Positions 43,179 to 53,100 of a stretch of 64,000 nucleotides of DNA are shown here, one piece after another. The translations under genes and the position numbers were made by a program. Location: assembly GCA_036397455.1 (NCBI GenBank), contig DASWIX010000062.1, positions 17,720 through 81,719 of the forward strand. Reading direction: 5' to 3'. The notes below the pieces were generated by a model. The model was given only the letters and a program-made list of their open reading frames with translations. It was not told where the DNA came from and ran no database searches. Numbering within the stretch: position 1 is the first letter of the stretch; every line of letters begins with the position of its first letter. Source of the DNA: JADFNB01 sp036397455. GTDB taxonomy: Bacteria > Gemmatimonadota > Gemmatimonadetes > Gemmatimonadales > GWC2-71-9.

Positions 43179-43817
43179 ATGTCTCCATCAGCCATCCTCG
43201 CGCCCCACGCGGCGCTGCCCCTCGCGTTGCTCGAAACCGTCCGCATCCTCGATGCGCCACACGCGGACGGCCTGGACGAGTTTCACGGGGACCTTTCCAC
43301 CAAGCGACTCGGTCTGAGTCGCACGGTCGCGGCCCAGATCGAACGGTTCGGTTCGGCGGCGCGAGCCAACCGGCGGGTCGGGGTCGATGAGTTGGTGGCG
43401 CTGCTCCGGCTCGTCGCGCGGCGACCGGACGCCGACCTGGTGTTCACGCACGCCGGACGGCGCGCCGGTCGGCTTGCCGGTGCGCACGCGTCCCCGGTGG
43501 CGCGCGTGGGGGTGCGTCTCCTTCCCGGTGGGATGGGCCGCCGGTTGGGTCGCGCCCTGATTCGGCGTCAGGCGGCGCACGTGATCGGCACGGTGCTTCG
43601 GACCGGCGACGGGCAGATCGCGGCGACGATCTCGGAGGCGCCCTGGGTGTCCGTGATCGGCAGCGATGCGGCGTGTGCCTTTTTCGGCTCCGCGCTCGCG
43701 GAGTTGTGCCGGTTGTACAGCGACTTCGATGGGGCGATGCTTCATGTCGAATGCCTCGCGCACGGTGGTGGCGCGTGTGTGTGGCAGTCGAGTCCGCTCG
43801 CATCCGTTCCCGGGTAA
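43179..43817 (+). CDS. V4R-like small-molecule-binding domain protein
   Basis: 212 aa from the ATG at 43179. The C-terminal 130 residues match the V4R pattern: GMGRRLGRALIRRQAAHVIGTVLRTGDGQIAATI, then GSDAACAFFGSALAELCRLYSDFDGAMLHVECLAHGGGACVWQ. The final block, with its E-C, G and C-x-W, resembles the V4R Cys/His metal or ligand site. The N-terminal part (TVRILDAPHADGLDEFHGDLSTKRLGLSRTVAAQIERF) is helical and unknown. V4R domains sense small molecules or hydrocarbons. It is divergent from the sigma factor gene and 14 bases upstream of the M24 peptidase gene. Family assignment is moderate. Confidence 0.6.
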   Translation: MSPSAILAPHAALPLALLETVRILDAPHADGLDEFHGDLSTKRLGLSRTVAAQIERFGSAARANRRVGVDELVALLRLVARRPDADLVFTHAGRRAGRLAGAHASPVARVGVRLLPGGMGRRLGRALIRRQAAHVIGTVLRTGDGQIAATISEAPWVSVIGSDAACAFFGSALAELCRLYSDFDGAMLHVECLAHGGGACVWQSSPLASVPG

Positions 43818-43831
43818 GCAAGGAGCACGAC

Positions 43832-45007
43832 ATGGCGGTGCTTGATCGGATCGATCTCGAAGAAGTACGCCAGGCGCTGCGCGAGCGAGGGCTCGACGGC
43901 TGGTTGCTGTACGATTTCCACGGCGTCAATCCGGTGACCGCGCGGGTGCTCGGCATCGGGGGGATGGCCACACGGCGCCTGTTCGTGCTCCTGCCGGCCA
44001 CCGGAGATCCGGTCGCGGTGGCGCACCGGATCGAGCTGCAACCGCTCGACGGGTTCCCGGGCACCGTCCACCCATACGCGCGGTGGGAGGAACTGCACGG
44101 GCTGCTGGAGAACCTGGTTCGCGGCAAGCGTCTGGCGATGGAAGTCTCCCCGGAGGACGGCGTGCCCTATCTCGACCGTGTACCGGCGGGGGTCGTGGAG
44201 TTGATTCGCCGCTTCGGCGGCGAGGTCATCGGCTCGGCGGATCTCGTGACGATGTTCGCCGCGCGCTGGAGCCAGCAGGAGACGGCCGATCACAGGTACG
44301 CGGCTGAGGCGTTGGCGGGCATCGCCCGCTCCACGATGGCTGAGGTGATCACGCAGGTCGGCTCCGCGCGGGAGTATGCGGTCCAACAGGCCGTGGTCCG
44401 TCAGATGCAGGCGAAGGGTCTGACCATGGATCACCCGCCTATCGTGGGGTTTGGGCCCAATGCGGCCAATCCCCACTACGAACCGCGGGACGGAGCCGAC
44501 GCGCTGCTGGAGGAGGATGCCGTCGTCCTGCTGGACTTGTGGGGGGGGCGGTCACTCCAGACCGTGTTTGCCGACCAGACCTGGATGGGTTTCGCCGGCG
44601 GGCAACCTCCCGACGAGGTCGTCCGGGTGTGGGAGACCGTGCGCGACGCGCGCGATGCGGCGATCGATCGGTTGCGGTCGGGGATCGAGGCCGGCGAGCA
44701 GGTGAGCGGAGCGGACCTGGACATCGCGGCGCGCGGGCTGATCACCGAACGCGGATATGGCGACGCCTTCGTCCACCGGACGGGCCACTCCATCGATATC
44801 GACCTGCACGGGTCCGGGCCGCATCTCGACAGCTATGAGACCGATGACCGCCGCATCCTGTTGCCCGGTGTCGGGTTTTCGGTGGAGCCGGGCGTCTACC
44901 TCACCGGCCGGTTCGGCGTGCGGAGCGAAGTCAACGTGATGGTGACCGCCGAAGGGCCCGTGGTGACGCCCGCCACGCCGCAGATCGACTTGATCGTGCG
45001 AACCTAG
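43832..45007 (+). CDS. M24-family Xaa-Pro aminopeptidase
   Basis: 391 aa, cytoplasmic. The pita-bread fold has all five metal ligands: D235 (VVLLDLWGG), D248 (TVFADQTWMG), H319 (VHRTGHSIDID), E352 (FSVEPGVYL) and E366 (RSEVNVMV). An N-terminal creatinase-type domain covers about 1-150. It removes N-terminal residues before proline or cleaves Xaa-Pro dipeptides. AAGGAG lies before the ATG at 43832. It follows the V4R-like gene closely and converges with ctaA, with seven bases between the stops. Confidence 0.92.
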   Translation: MAVLDRIDLEEVRQALRERGLDGWLLYDFHGVNPVTARVLGIGGMATRRLFVLLPATGDPVAVAHRIELQPLDGFPGTVHPYARWEELHGLLENLVRGKRLAMEVSPEDGVPYLDRVPAGVVELIRRFGGEVIGSADLVTMFAARWSQQETADHRYAAEALAGIARSTMAEVITQVGSAREYAVQQAVVRQMQAKGLTMDHPPIVGFGPNAANPHYEPRDGADALLEEDAVVLLDLWGGRSLQTVFADQTWMGFAGGQPPDEVVRVWETVRDARDAAIDRLRSGIEAGEQVSGADLDIAARGLITERGYGDAFVHRTGHSIDIDLHGSGPHLDSYETDDRRILLPGVGFSVEPGVYLTGRFGVRSEVNVMVTAEGPVVTPATPQIDLIVRT

Positions 45008-45013
45008 CCGGCG

Positions 45014-45946
45014 CTACGGTGACTCGTCGCCCGCCGCGCCGGCCGCGCCCGCCGCGGGTCCGGAAGCGGTCAGCCAGCTGAAGTAGACCAGGACCGTCCA
45101 CACCCCGGTGCCGAGCGCCGCATGGACGGTGCGTAGCGGCATCGGAAGCAGATGCACGATCATCAGGGCCGCGACCGCCACATGGAAGGCGAGCAGTGCG
45201 GTCGTCCCCCACGCCGCGCGCCGGATCGGTGCCGGGTCACCGCGTTTCGTGGTCGCGGCGACGATACCGATCATGTGCACGACGAGGCCGTAGGCGACGA
45301 GCCGATGCATCCAGTGGAGATGCGCGTATCCCTGTCCACTCGCGGGCCAGATGGATCCGCTACACAGCGGGAACCCGAGGCAGGCGAGCCCGGCGCCGAG
45401 ATTCGCCGTGAGCGCTCCGAGCAACAGCGCCACGCCTGACATCGCGAGCGCGACCACCACGCCGCGAAACGCGCGGGCCGGTGTACCGCCTCGCCTCGCG
45501 GGGCCATACGAACACCTCAGTGCGACGACGAGGACGACCGCCAGTAATGCAAGCGCATTACTCATGTGCAGCACGACGACCCACGGCGGCAATTCGAACC
45601 ACACGGTGACCGCACCCAGCATCACCTGCGTCACGAGGAGCAACACCGCGAGGTAGGCTGGACCCGTTATGCCTCCCGCGCCGCCGATCCCCGGCTCCCG
45701 GCGCTTCACCCATGCCATCGTCGCTTGCAGGATAACGAGAATGCTCACGGTCGCCGCGGCGAGCCGGTGGCCCCATTCGATCAGGACTTCGGGGTTGTCG
45801 AGCGGGGGGATGAGGCGACCGTTGCACAACGGCCAGTGGTCGCCGCAGCCCAGTCCCGATCCGGTGATGCGCACGATAGGCGAAAGCGCCACGAGGACGA
45901 ACGCGGACACGACGGTCGCGATGGAGAGTACGCGGAGTGGTTTCAT
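45014..45946 (-). CDS. ctaA: Heme A synthase, CtaA/COX15 family
   Basis: 310 aa with eight helices. Conserved heme-ligand histidines lie in IEWGHRLAAATV, VVLHMSNALALL, HLHWMHRLVAYGLVVHMIG and VHAALGTGVW. The extracytoplasmic cysteine loop is GSGLGCGDHWPLCNGR near residue 35, with a second pair CLGFPLCSG. It converts heme O to heme A for aa3-type oxidases, which ties in with the sco/PCu(A)C/ctaG operon at 5-7 kb. No ctaB (heme O synthase) is in the window. Confidence 0.93.
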   Translation of the reverse strand: MKPLRVLSIATVVSAFVLVALSPIVRITGSGLGCGDHWPLCNGRLIPPLDNPEVLIEWGHRLAAATVSILVILQATMAWVKRREPGIGGAGGITGPAYLAVLLLVTQVMLGAVTVWFELPPWVVVLHMSNALALLAVVLVVALRCSYGPARRGGTPARAFRGVVVALAMSGVALLLGALTANLGAGLACLGFPLCSGSIWPASGQGYAHLHWMHRLVAYGLVVHMIGIVAATTKRGDPAPIRRAAWGTTALLAFHVAVAALMIVHLLPMPLRTVHAALGTGVWTVLVYFSWLTASGPAAGAAGAAGDESP

Positions 45947-46036
45947 GGTGCGCGAAACGTGATCAGAACGGCCGGCGGATGGAAGGGCGCCGCCACCGCG
46001 TTACGCCGGGGCGGCGGCGGCCCGTCCCCTTCCCTG

Positions 46037-47452
46037 CTACAGGATGAACCCGAACACCAGGAACAGCGCCAGCGCGCCGCCCGCGGAAACGAGGGCGTAC
46101 GGCAACTGCGTCCGGACATGGTCGATATGATCGGTCGCCGAGGCCATCGATGCGACGATGGTGCTGTCGGATATGGGAGAGCAATGGTCGCCGAAGATCC
46201 CGCCGCCGAGCGCCGCCGCCAGTGCGAGACTCGGATGCAATCCGAGGATTTCCACCATCGGCATCACGATCGGGATCATGATCGCGAACGTCCCCCAGGA
46301 GGTACCGGTCGAAAACGCGATGAAGCAGGCGAGCAGAAAAATGACGGCCGGGACGAGACCGACGTTGAGCGTCGCCTGGGCCGCGCCCGCGACGAACCGC
46401 CCGGTCCCGAGTGCGGTGGTCGTCGCCCCGATGGTGAAGGCGAGCGAGAGCACGATCACCAACGGCACCAGCCCCTGGATGCCCGCGATCGCCCGTTCGG
46501 TCGTTTCCTCGATCGTCATGATTCCCTGAATCTTGTACGCCGCCGCGCCGACCATCAGGCCGATGATCACGCCCCACAGCACCGCTTTCGAGCCACTCCC
46601 CGCCATGACGTTGCCCTCGCCGGTGAGCCACAGCACGATCGGCACCGTCAGGACCATGGTCGTGATCGGCGCGATCATGTTGAAGGCGCGCCGCGGCACG
46701 CCGGCCTTGGCGGCAACGGTGGCGACATCGGCGGAGACCATCGGGCGGGCGCCGTCCCGCAGCAGCTTCCCTTCCTCCCGTACCCGACGCTCGGCGACGC
46801 GCATCGGCCCGAAATCGCGGTCGCTGATCACCAGCGTGACGGCCATCAGGATCGCGAGAATCGGATAGAAGTTGAGCGGAATGGCCGCGACCATCACCGC
46901 GACCGGTTCGTCGACATCCTGTTGCGCCAGCAGGCTGATGACGTAGGCGCCCCAGGCGTTCAGCGGAATCAGGATGCACTTGGGCGAGCACGTCGCGTCG
47001 ATAAGATAGCTGAGCTTCTCGCGTGACACGCGCCCCTTGTCGAACAGCGGCCGCGCCACCGAGCCGGAAACCAGCAGCCCGAAATTCGACTCGAGGAACA
47101 CCGCCATGCTCACCAACACCGTGAACAGCCCCACGGAACGGCGGGATCGGGCGAGTCCTCGCGTCTCCGCCCAGGCAACGAATCCCTCCATTCCCCCCGA
47201 GGCCTGCGTAAACGTGATCATGGCGCCGATCAGCGCACTGAACAGCAGCACCCGCGCGTTGTCGGGGCTCGTGACCGCGGTGAGAAACGTCTCGACCGAC
47301 TGCACCAGCCCCTCAACCGGGTTGCCGCCGCTCATGATGGTCCAGCCCAGCCACACGAACAGGCCGAGCGACAGGAACACCTGCTTGGTCTTGATGGCAA
47401 GTCCGATCGCAACGACCGGAGGGACGATCGACCACCAACCGTAATCTTGCAC
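46037..47452 (-). CDS. Na+/H+ antiporter, NhaC family
   Basis: 471 aa with about 12 helices. Family features: LIGAMITFTQASGGMEGFVAW, FLESNFGLLVSGSVARPLFDK, SYLIDATCSPKCILIPLNAWGAYVISLL, FSTGTSWGTFAIMIPI and GGGIFGDHCSPISDSTIVASMAS. The last block is the hallmark of the NhaC group. It exchanges sodium for protons across the inner membrane and fits an organism that also uses a sodium-coupled symporter (9.8-11.3 kb). Substrate could also be an organic acid, as in MleN-type relatives. An 79-base gap without visible features separates it from lptG. Confidence 0.88.
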   Translation of the reverse strand: MQDYGWWSIVPPVVAIGLAIKTKQVFLSLGLFVWLGWTIMSGGNPVEGLVQSVETFLTAVTSPDNARVLLFSALIGAMITFTQASGGMEGFVAWAETRGLARSRRSVGLFTVLVSMAVFLESNFGLLVSGSVARPLFDKGRVSREKLSYLIDATCSPKCILIPLNAWGAYVISLLAQQDVDEPVAVMVAAIPLNFYPILAILMAVTLVISDRDFGPMRVAERRVREEGKLLRDGARPMVSADVATVAAKAGVPRRAFNMIAPITTMVLTVPIVLWLTGEGNVMAGSGSKAVLWGVIIGLMVGAAAYKIQGIMTIEETTERAIAGIQGLVPLVIVLSLAFTIGATTTALGTGRFVAGAAQATLNVGLVPAVIFLLACFIAFSTGTSWGTFAIMIPIVMPMVEILGLHPSLALAAALGGGIFGDHCSPISDSTIVASMASATDHIDHVRTQLPYALVSAGGALALFLVFGFIL

Positions 47453-47531
47453 GCGGGACGACCTCGATCAGAACACGAAAGGACGAAGCGAGCGGAAGTC
47501 TATTCGGCGCGACCGCACGGCGCGAGCGGGA

Positions 47532-48617
47532 CTACGTCGGCGCGCGCCGCAACAGCAGGAGCCCCGCTGCGAGGAACAGCGCGTTGGGAGCCCACGCCGC
47601 CACAGCGGGCGAGACGATGCCACTCGCGCCGACCGCTTCGGAAAGCTGGATGAACATCAGAAAGATGATGGTCGTGATGAGGCTGATGCCAATGCCCACG
47701 GCACCGCTGCCGCGCGGCGTCGTGAGCGCCAGCGGCGCGGCGAACAGCGCGATCACCAGACAGGTGAAGGGAATGGCGATCTTGAGCGCCTGGCGGACCC
47801 GCAGCTTGCGACCATCGCCGCCGGAGCGCTCGAGATCGTCGATGTATCGCCCCAGTTCGGCATAGCGCATTTCCTTCGGTTCTTTCGGCTCGTTCAACAG
47901 TTCCGCGGGGCGCTCCACGAGGCTACGCTGAAACAGCGAATCGAACAGGAAATGCTGCTCCGTATCCAGATCGGGAAGCACGCGGAAGCGGGCGGCGCGC
48001 ATCGCCCACCGGCCCGCGCTCTCGTTGAACGCGACCGTCGGGCTCTGCACGACCAGTGTCGGATAGGCCGGTCCCGAGCCCTCACGCTCCAGCACGATGT
48101 TCCGCATGACGCGCTGACGCACGTCGAGCGTGTGAATGGCGTACACCCAGCCCTGATCGGCGCGATACACGAATCGGAACCGTGAGGTCTGTGACCGAAC
48201 CTTCTTTTCGCCCAACAGCTCCAGCTGGTGGGAGGTGGCCGTGGGCGCCCACTCGCCCAAGGCTGCCGCCGCTGCGGTGGTGACCACCGCCGCCGCCATC
48301 ACCGGGACGATCGTGCGCCGCAAACTGCGGCCGCTTGCCTTGGTGGCGGTCAACTCGGAATGGCGGCTCATGCGTCCGAGGCTGAACACGGTGGCAAACA
48401 ACACCGCCGCCGGGAGGATGAGGAAGACCTTGTCCGGCATCCCGTACACGTACCCGAGCGCGATGGCACCGGGCTCGATCCCGCGACTCAAGTGCCGGCC
48501 CAGATTGTCGGTCAATTCGATGGCCGTGACGATGATCGGAAATCCGAGCGCCGTCGCGATGAGGATCCGGAGCCACTCCGACAGGAGATAACGGTCGAGG
48601 ATGAACCGCCGCATCAT
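47532..48617 (-). CDS. lptG: LPS export permease LptG (YjgP/YjgQ family)
   Basis: 361 aa, the usual size. Three N-terminal helices (RFILDRYLLSEWLRILIATALGFPIIVTAIELTDNLG), a periplasmic jelly-roll domain (about 130-270), and three C-terminal helices ending ALFLAAGLLLLRRAPT. With LptF and the LptB ATPase (not here) it extracts lipopolysaccharide from the inner membrane. The ATG at 48617 overlaps the stop of the preceding gene, its LptF partner. The presence of the pair shows a diderm envelope with LPS-like lipid transport. Confidence 0.9.
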   Translation of the reverse strand: MMRRFILDRYLLSEWLRILIATALGFPIIVTAIELTDNLGRHLSRGIEPGAIALGYVYGMPDKVFLILPAAVLFATVFSLGRMSRHSELTATKASGRSLRRTIVPVMAAAVVTTAAAAALGEWAPTATSHQLELLGEKKVRSQTSRFRFVYRADQGWVYAIHTLDVRQRVMRNIVLEREGSGPAYPTLVVQSPTVAFNESAGRWAMRAARFRVLPDLDTEQHFLFDSLFQRSLVERPAELLNEPKEPKEMRYAELGRYIDDLERSGGDGRKLRVRQALKIAIPFTCLVIALFAAPLALTTPRGSGAVGIGISLITTIIFLMFIQLSEAVGASGIVSPAVAAWAPNALFLAAGLLLLRRAPT

Positions 48618-50101
48618 GACGCCCGCCCGCCCCGCAACAGCGCGCGCAGGCCGCCGTGTTTTGGCGCCATTTCGGCGCGGGTCCGGTACAGCATCCAGGT
48701 CCCAACCACCGTGAACAGGATATTCGGTGCCCACAGGAACGCCGCCGGGACAATGAGTCGGTCGGCGAGCGTCTCGCCGCCGATGAGCCCGACGTAGTAG
48801 ATGCCGAAGATGCCCAGACTCCAGCCGATGACCGCCCCGACGCCCCCGTGAGGGAACCGCAACGCCACGGGCACGCCCAGCACGACGAACACCAGGCAGG
48901 CGGCGGCGATCGTGTATTTCTTGTGCACCTCAACCAGGAAATGCGAACTGCGGATCGCGGCCTGCCGAGCCCGATCCTCGAAGGCGCGCAATTCCGCCGC
49001 CCGAATCGGTGGGGGCGTCGTTGCCGCGCGGGGCCTGGCTGACGTGAACCGCCGGCCGGTGACCGAGGGGACCCGCCGGGCCGGTACCTGCTCCTGCCGC
49101 GGGGGCTGTTCGGCGCGCAGTTGCTCCGGCAAGAGCCAGGCGGCCCGCTGACGCAACGCGCGACAATACATGCTCGGGCGGGTTTCAGCCGCGGTGGTGT
49201 CGGCCTCGATCGTCGCCAGACCCACGAGCGACCGCAGCCCGTTGCGTCGAACCGCGTCCGCCCGGACTCGCGACAGGTGCTGCTCGCGCCGCGCGGTCCG
49301 GACCTGCTCCTCCATTTCGCAGATCCCCATCTCGCGGTCGCCCTTGTACGTGTCGGTCAGGGTGCGTTTCAGCTCGTTCCCGACGCCTTCGACGAGAATC
49401 ACGTCCCGCGCGAAACCGACATGTTGGAACATCCTCGGGTCGGATCGGTCAAATTCATGCATGGTGCCGTCGAACAGGGTGAGTTGGGCGTCCTCCTGGT
49501 TGGCGGTGATTGCCAGATAGCCACTATCAGCATAGATGATCCGTTTCCGCTCCTGGTCGGTCAGATCGTAGATGGTGACGTCACGCAGGAGGTACGTCGC
49601 CGGATCGATCGATGCCGCCCGCAGGAACAGTTGATTCCGGCGGATTTCGTTGATCACCTGTTCTTTGATCGAAAACGTCGGTTTCTTCTGGCCGATGTCG
49701 GTATAGAGTGTGCGGAGCCGGTGGTTGGATCGCGGCAGGACGTGATCGCTGAAGAGGAACGCCAGGATGGCCAGGATCGATCCGGACACGAGCAACGGGC
49801 GCATGATGCGGCCGAGGGAGATACCGCCCGCCCGCATGGCGGTGACCTCCGCGTCGCCGGCCAGCCGGCTGACCGCGTACAGCACGGCGATCAGGACCGC
49901 CATCGGCAACGTCATGGCGACGATAAACGGAATGGACAGCAGGAAGACTTCGGTGATCACCGACCAGGGGAGGCCTTTCCCCGCCAGATCACTGAACCGG
50001 CGCGCGACCTGATTAATCAGCAGAAACCCGGTCCATGCCCCCAGGGCGAAGAGAAACGGGCCCAGGTGCAACTTCAGGAGGTAGCGACTGAGAATCGACA
50101 T
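48614..50101 (-). CDS. lptF: LPS export permease LptF (YjgP/YjgQ family), enlarged periplasmic domain
   Basis: 495 aa, about 130 residues longer than the E. coli protein. The membrane parts are typical (MSILSRYLLKLHLGPFLFALGAWTGFLLINQVARRFSDL, then PFIVAMTLPMAVLIAVLYAVSRLAGDAE; C-terminal LVFVVLGVPVALRFP and GWSLGIFGIYYVGLIGGETLADR). The extra length is in the periplasmic domain, including a Pro/Arg/Gln-rich low-complexity stretch at about 340-410. It pairs with LptG, whose start overlaps its stop. It is divergent from sprA, with the start codons 97 bases apart. Confidence 0.9.
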   Translation of the reverse strand: MSILSRYLLKLHLGPFLFALGAWTGFLLINQVARRFSDLAGKGLPWSVITEVFLLSIPFIVAMTLPMAVLIAVLYAVSRLAGDAEVTAMRAGGISLGRIMRPLLVSGSILAILAFLFSDHVLPRSNHRLRTLYTDIGQKKPTFSIKEQVINEIRRNQLFLRAASIDPATYLLRDVTIYDLTDQERKRIIYADSGYLAITANQEDAQLTLFDGTMHEFDRSDPRMFQHVGFARDVILVEGVGNELKRTLTDTYKGDREMGICEMEEQVRTARREQHLSRVRADAVRRNGLRSLVGLATIEADTTAAETRPSMYCRALRQRAAWLLPEQLRAEQPPRQEQVPARRVPSVTGRRFTSARPRAATTPPPIRAAELRAFEDRARQAAIRSSHFLVEVHKKYTIAAACLVFVVLGVPVALRFPHGGVGAVIGWSLGIFGIYYVGLIGGETLADRLIVPAAFLWAPNILFTVVGTWMLYRTRAEMAPKHGGLRALLRGGRAS

Positions 50102-50122
50102 CGATGGTCGTAACTCATGGAC

Positions 50123-50151
50123 TTGTAAGGGGTTGGGTGCTCCGCTATATT
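50123..50151 (+). promoter_or_regulatory. Sigma-70-type promoter of sprA
   Basis: TTGTAA (50123-50128), a 17-base spacer and TATATT (50146-50151) match the vegetative consensus at four of six positions in each box. Transcription would start near 50158. This makes the in-frame TTG at 50150 an unlikely start codon for sprA and favours the GTG at 50198. Confidence 0.6.
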
Positions 50152-50197
50152 GCGCCACCACTCCACTCCCAGGGCGTACCCCGATCCGAACCTGAAA

Positions 50198-53100
50198 GTG
50201 TCCGGCAAGGTAACCGCGCTGGCCGCCGCCCTCCTGTGCCTGGTCGGCGGCCGACTCGCGGCGCAAGCTGCGCCGCCCGATTCGCTACCGCGGTTCCGGC
50301 TTCGCCTGCCGTACGATTCGCTCGTCCCGTCCCCGATGCCCTCGCTTCGTCCGGGCGGACGGATCGGCGCACGGACGACGCCGTCGGTCGTCGGCGCGCG
50401 CTGGGAAGCAGCCGTGCGGGCCGCGATCGTTGCCGCGCGCGCGGCGCGCCGCCAGCCCGGGCTCGCGCCGCCGGAACCCGCCGCCGCCGATTCGACGCCG
50501 GCGTTCGTGGAGCCTCCGCCCGGGTTCCCGCCGCCGGGGGTCGAGCCACCCGTCGCGGACGCGCCGAGCGGACTCGACGCGATCTCACAATATGCCGACA
50601 TCGGGCTCCAGCTCCGTGCCCGTTTCGAGATGAAGGTCGATCAGCTGCGGAATCAGCGTTGTACCGCCGCCGACGCCGTGAATCCGCTGTCGGGCTGCCA
50701 GGGCGGCTTTCCCACCCCCGCGCTCGACCAGCAATTCAATGTGCGGGCGGGTGGTGTCATCGGCGACCGATTCCACATGAATGTCGACTTCGACAGCGAA
50801 CGGGAATTCAGTGCGAACAATAACATCCACGTGTACTACGAGGGACTCGAGGACGAGATCCTTCAACGGGTGGAGGTTGGGAACGTCTCGTTCGCGGCGC
50901 CACCATCCCGGTTCATCACCGCCAACATCCCGGCCAACTCGTTTGGCGTGCAGGCTGAGGCCCAAGTGGGGGCGTTCGCGTTCCGGTCCATCCTGGCGCA
51001 ACAGAAAGGGTCGCAGCTTCGTTCGCGGGTGTACTCCGTCGGCGACCAGACCACGCAGCCGGTCGATCTGGAGATCCGAGATCTCGATTTCGAGGCGGGG
51101 CGGTTCTTCTTCGTCGTCAATCCGCGGAGCCTGCCGGGATTCCCCGACGCCGACATCCTCACGCTGGGCGATGTCGCCCTGAGCCCCACGATCAGGCCTG
51201 TCGAAGTGCGGGTCTATCGGTTGCGTGCCCAAACCACGTCCGGCGCGAACCCCAATCTCGGTGGCATCGATGCGATCGCGTTGCGCCCGGACGGCCCGCA
51301 ACGGGTTGGGCCGTTCCCGTGGGAACTGCTGGAGGAGGGCCGGGATTACTTTATCGATCCGACCGGGTCGTGGTTCGCCCTCTCGAACCGCGTCGGCGAG
51401 CAGGATTTCCTGGCGGTCTCCTACATTACCGCCGCCGGCGACACGATCGGCACGTTTCCCGCCGTCAACGGGCGGATCGACACGCTGGAACTGATCTACG
51501 AGCCGCGGCGCGGCCCCGAAGTGGCCACGTTCGATTACGAGATGCGCAACGTGTATCGTGTGGGCGCCAACGACATCCAGCGCGAGACCATGGCGGTGTC
51601 CCTGGTCGTGAACGAGTCCGAACAGCCGTTGGGTGGTCAAAGCACCTACCTCTCGCTGTTGGGCCTCGCCGAGCAGAACGATCCATCGGCTATCGATCAG
51701 TTCAATCGGGTGTTCCCGCGCACCCGCGACCCCAGCGGCGGGGCGCCGATTCGCGACCTGTTCCTCATCTTTCCGCATCTCCGTCCGTTTGCGGACGCCA
51801 CCAGGCTCTCCCCGGGTGAACGGAACGACTCGCTGTACCGGACCCCGACCTACCTGTTGAACACACAGGGACCGCCGCCGCGATTCCGCATGCGGATGCA
51901 CTTCGAAGCACTCGGGGCCGGCGACCGCGCCACGCTGTCCCTTGGCGCGCTCGGCGTACGGGAGGGAAGCGAGAAGCTGTTCATCGGGAACACCGAACTG
52001 CGGCGAGGCGGCGAGTATGAAATCGACTACACCATCGGACTCGTCACCTTCCTGAATCCCGACTCGCTGTTTCGCGGGGCCACGCAGGTGCGGGCGCAGT
52101 TCGAAGAGAACGAGTTCTTCGATATCGCCCCCACGAGCATCATGGGTCTGTCCACCACGTATGACCTGGGCGCACGCGGCCAGATCAACGCCATCGGCAT
52201 GCTGCAGCGCGAAAGCAGTCTGCTCACGCGGCCGCAGTTGGGTTTCGAGCCCAACTCGAACTTCGTCGGCGGCCTGAGCACGCAGCTGACGTTCCGTCCC
52301 GATGTCCTGACCGACATGCTCGACGCCCTGCCGCTGGTGAGTACCAGCGTCCCGTCGCGCCTCACGCTCGATGGGGAGATCGCGTTCTCGCGCCCGAACC
52401 CCAATCAGGCGGGCGAGGCGTTTATCGAGGAATTCGAAGGGGCGGCGTTCCGGCCCGTCGCCCTGGTCGAACGGGCCTTCCAGCTCGGCAGCCGCCCGGA
52501 ATCGGGATTGGGCCTTCCGGCCACCCACCTCGGGTCGACCGGGGGCTTCGACGACGCGGATGCGGTGCCGATGGTGTGGCAGAACGCGATCCAGGTCGGG
52601 AACGAGGTCCTGCGGTTCGAGCCGCGCGACATCGATTCGACGATCCGGCTGACGGGCGCCGCCATCGAATTCGAAACCGTGCTCTGGCTGACCATGAAGC
52701 CCGACACGGTCGGTGGTGTCCCCGATCCGGTGAGCGGTACACCGCGCTGGTTCCGTCCCCACAGCCCCGGCCCCCGCTGGCGCAGCCTCTCCCAGCCGCT
52801 CGGTGGATCGGGCATCGGGATCGACTTGTCCCGCACCGAATTCCTCGAATTCTGGGTGCTGGAAGACGCCGACCGCTCCGCCCGCCAACAAGGGGCGACG
52901 TTGGTACTCGATTTCGGGACCGTGTTCGAGGACGCGGTGGCGTTCGGGCCGGACACGCTGCGCGCCACGGGTGGCGATACGGTGTTCACGGGTTTCCAGT
53001 TCCTCGGCCGCGGGCGCCTCGACACGGAACGCGACACCCTCACCAACGTGTTCAACGCCGCGGTGCACGACGTGGGTATTCATGGCGACCTCCTGCCCAG

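Noticed and set aside
45566..47026. 486-codon plus-strand frame across ctaA and the NhaC gene
   Set aside because: Spans two real minus-strand genes and reads as low-complexity Arg/Asp/His-rich sequence.
50150..50152. TTG start codon for sprA
   Set aside because: It overlaps the -10 box of the probable promoter and would place 16 hydrophilic residues before the signal peptide. The GTG at 50198 fits better.
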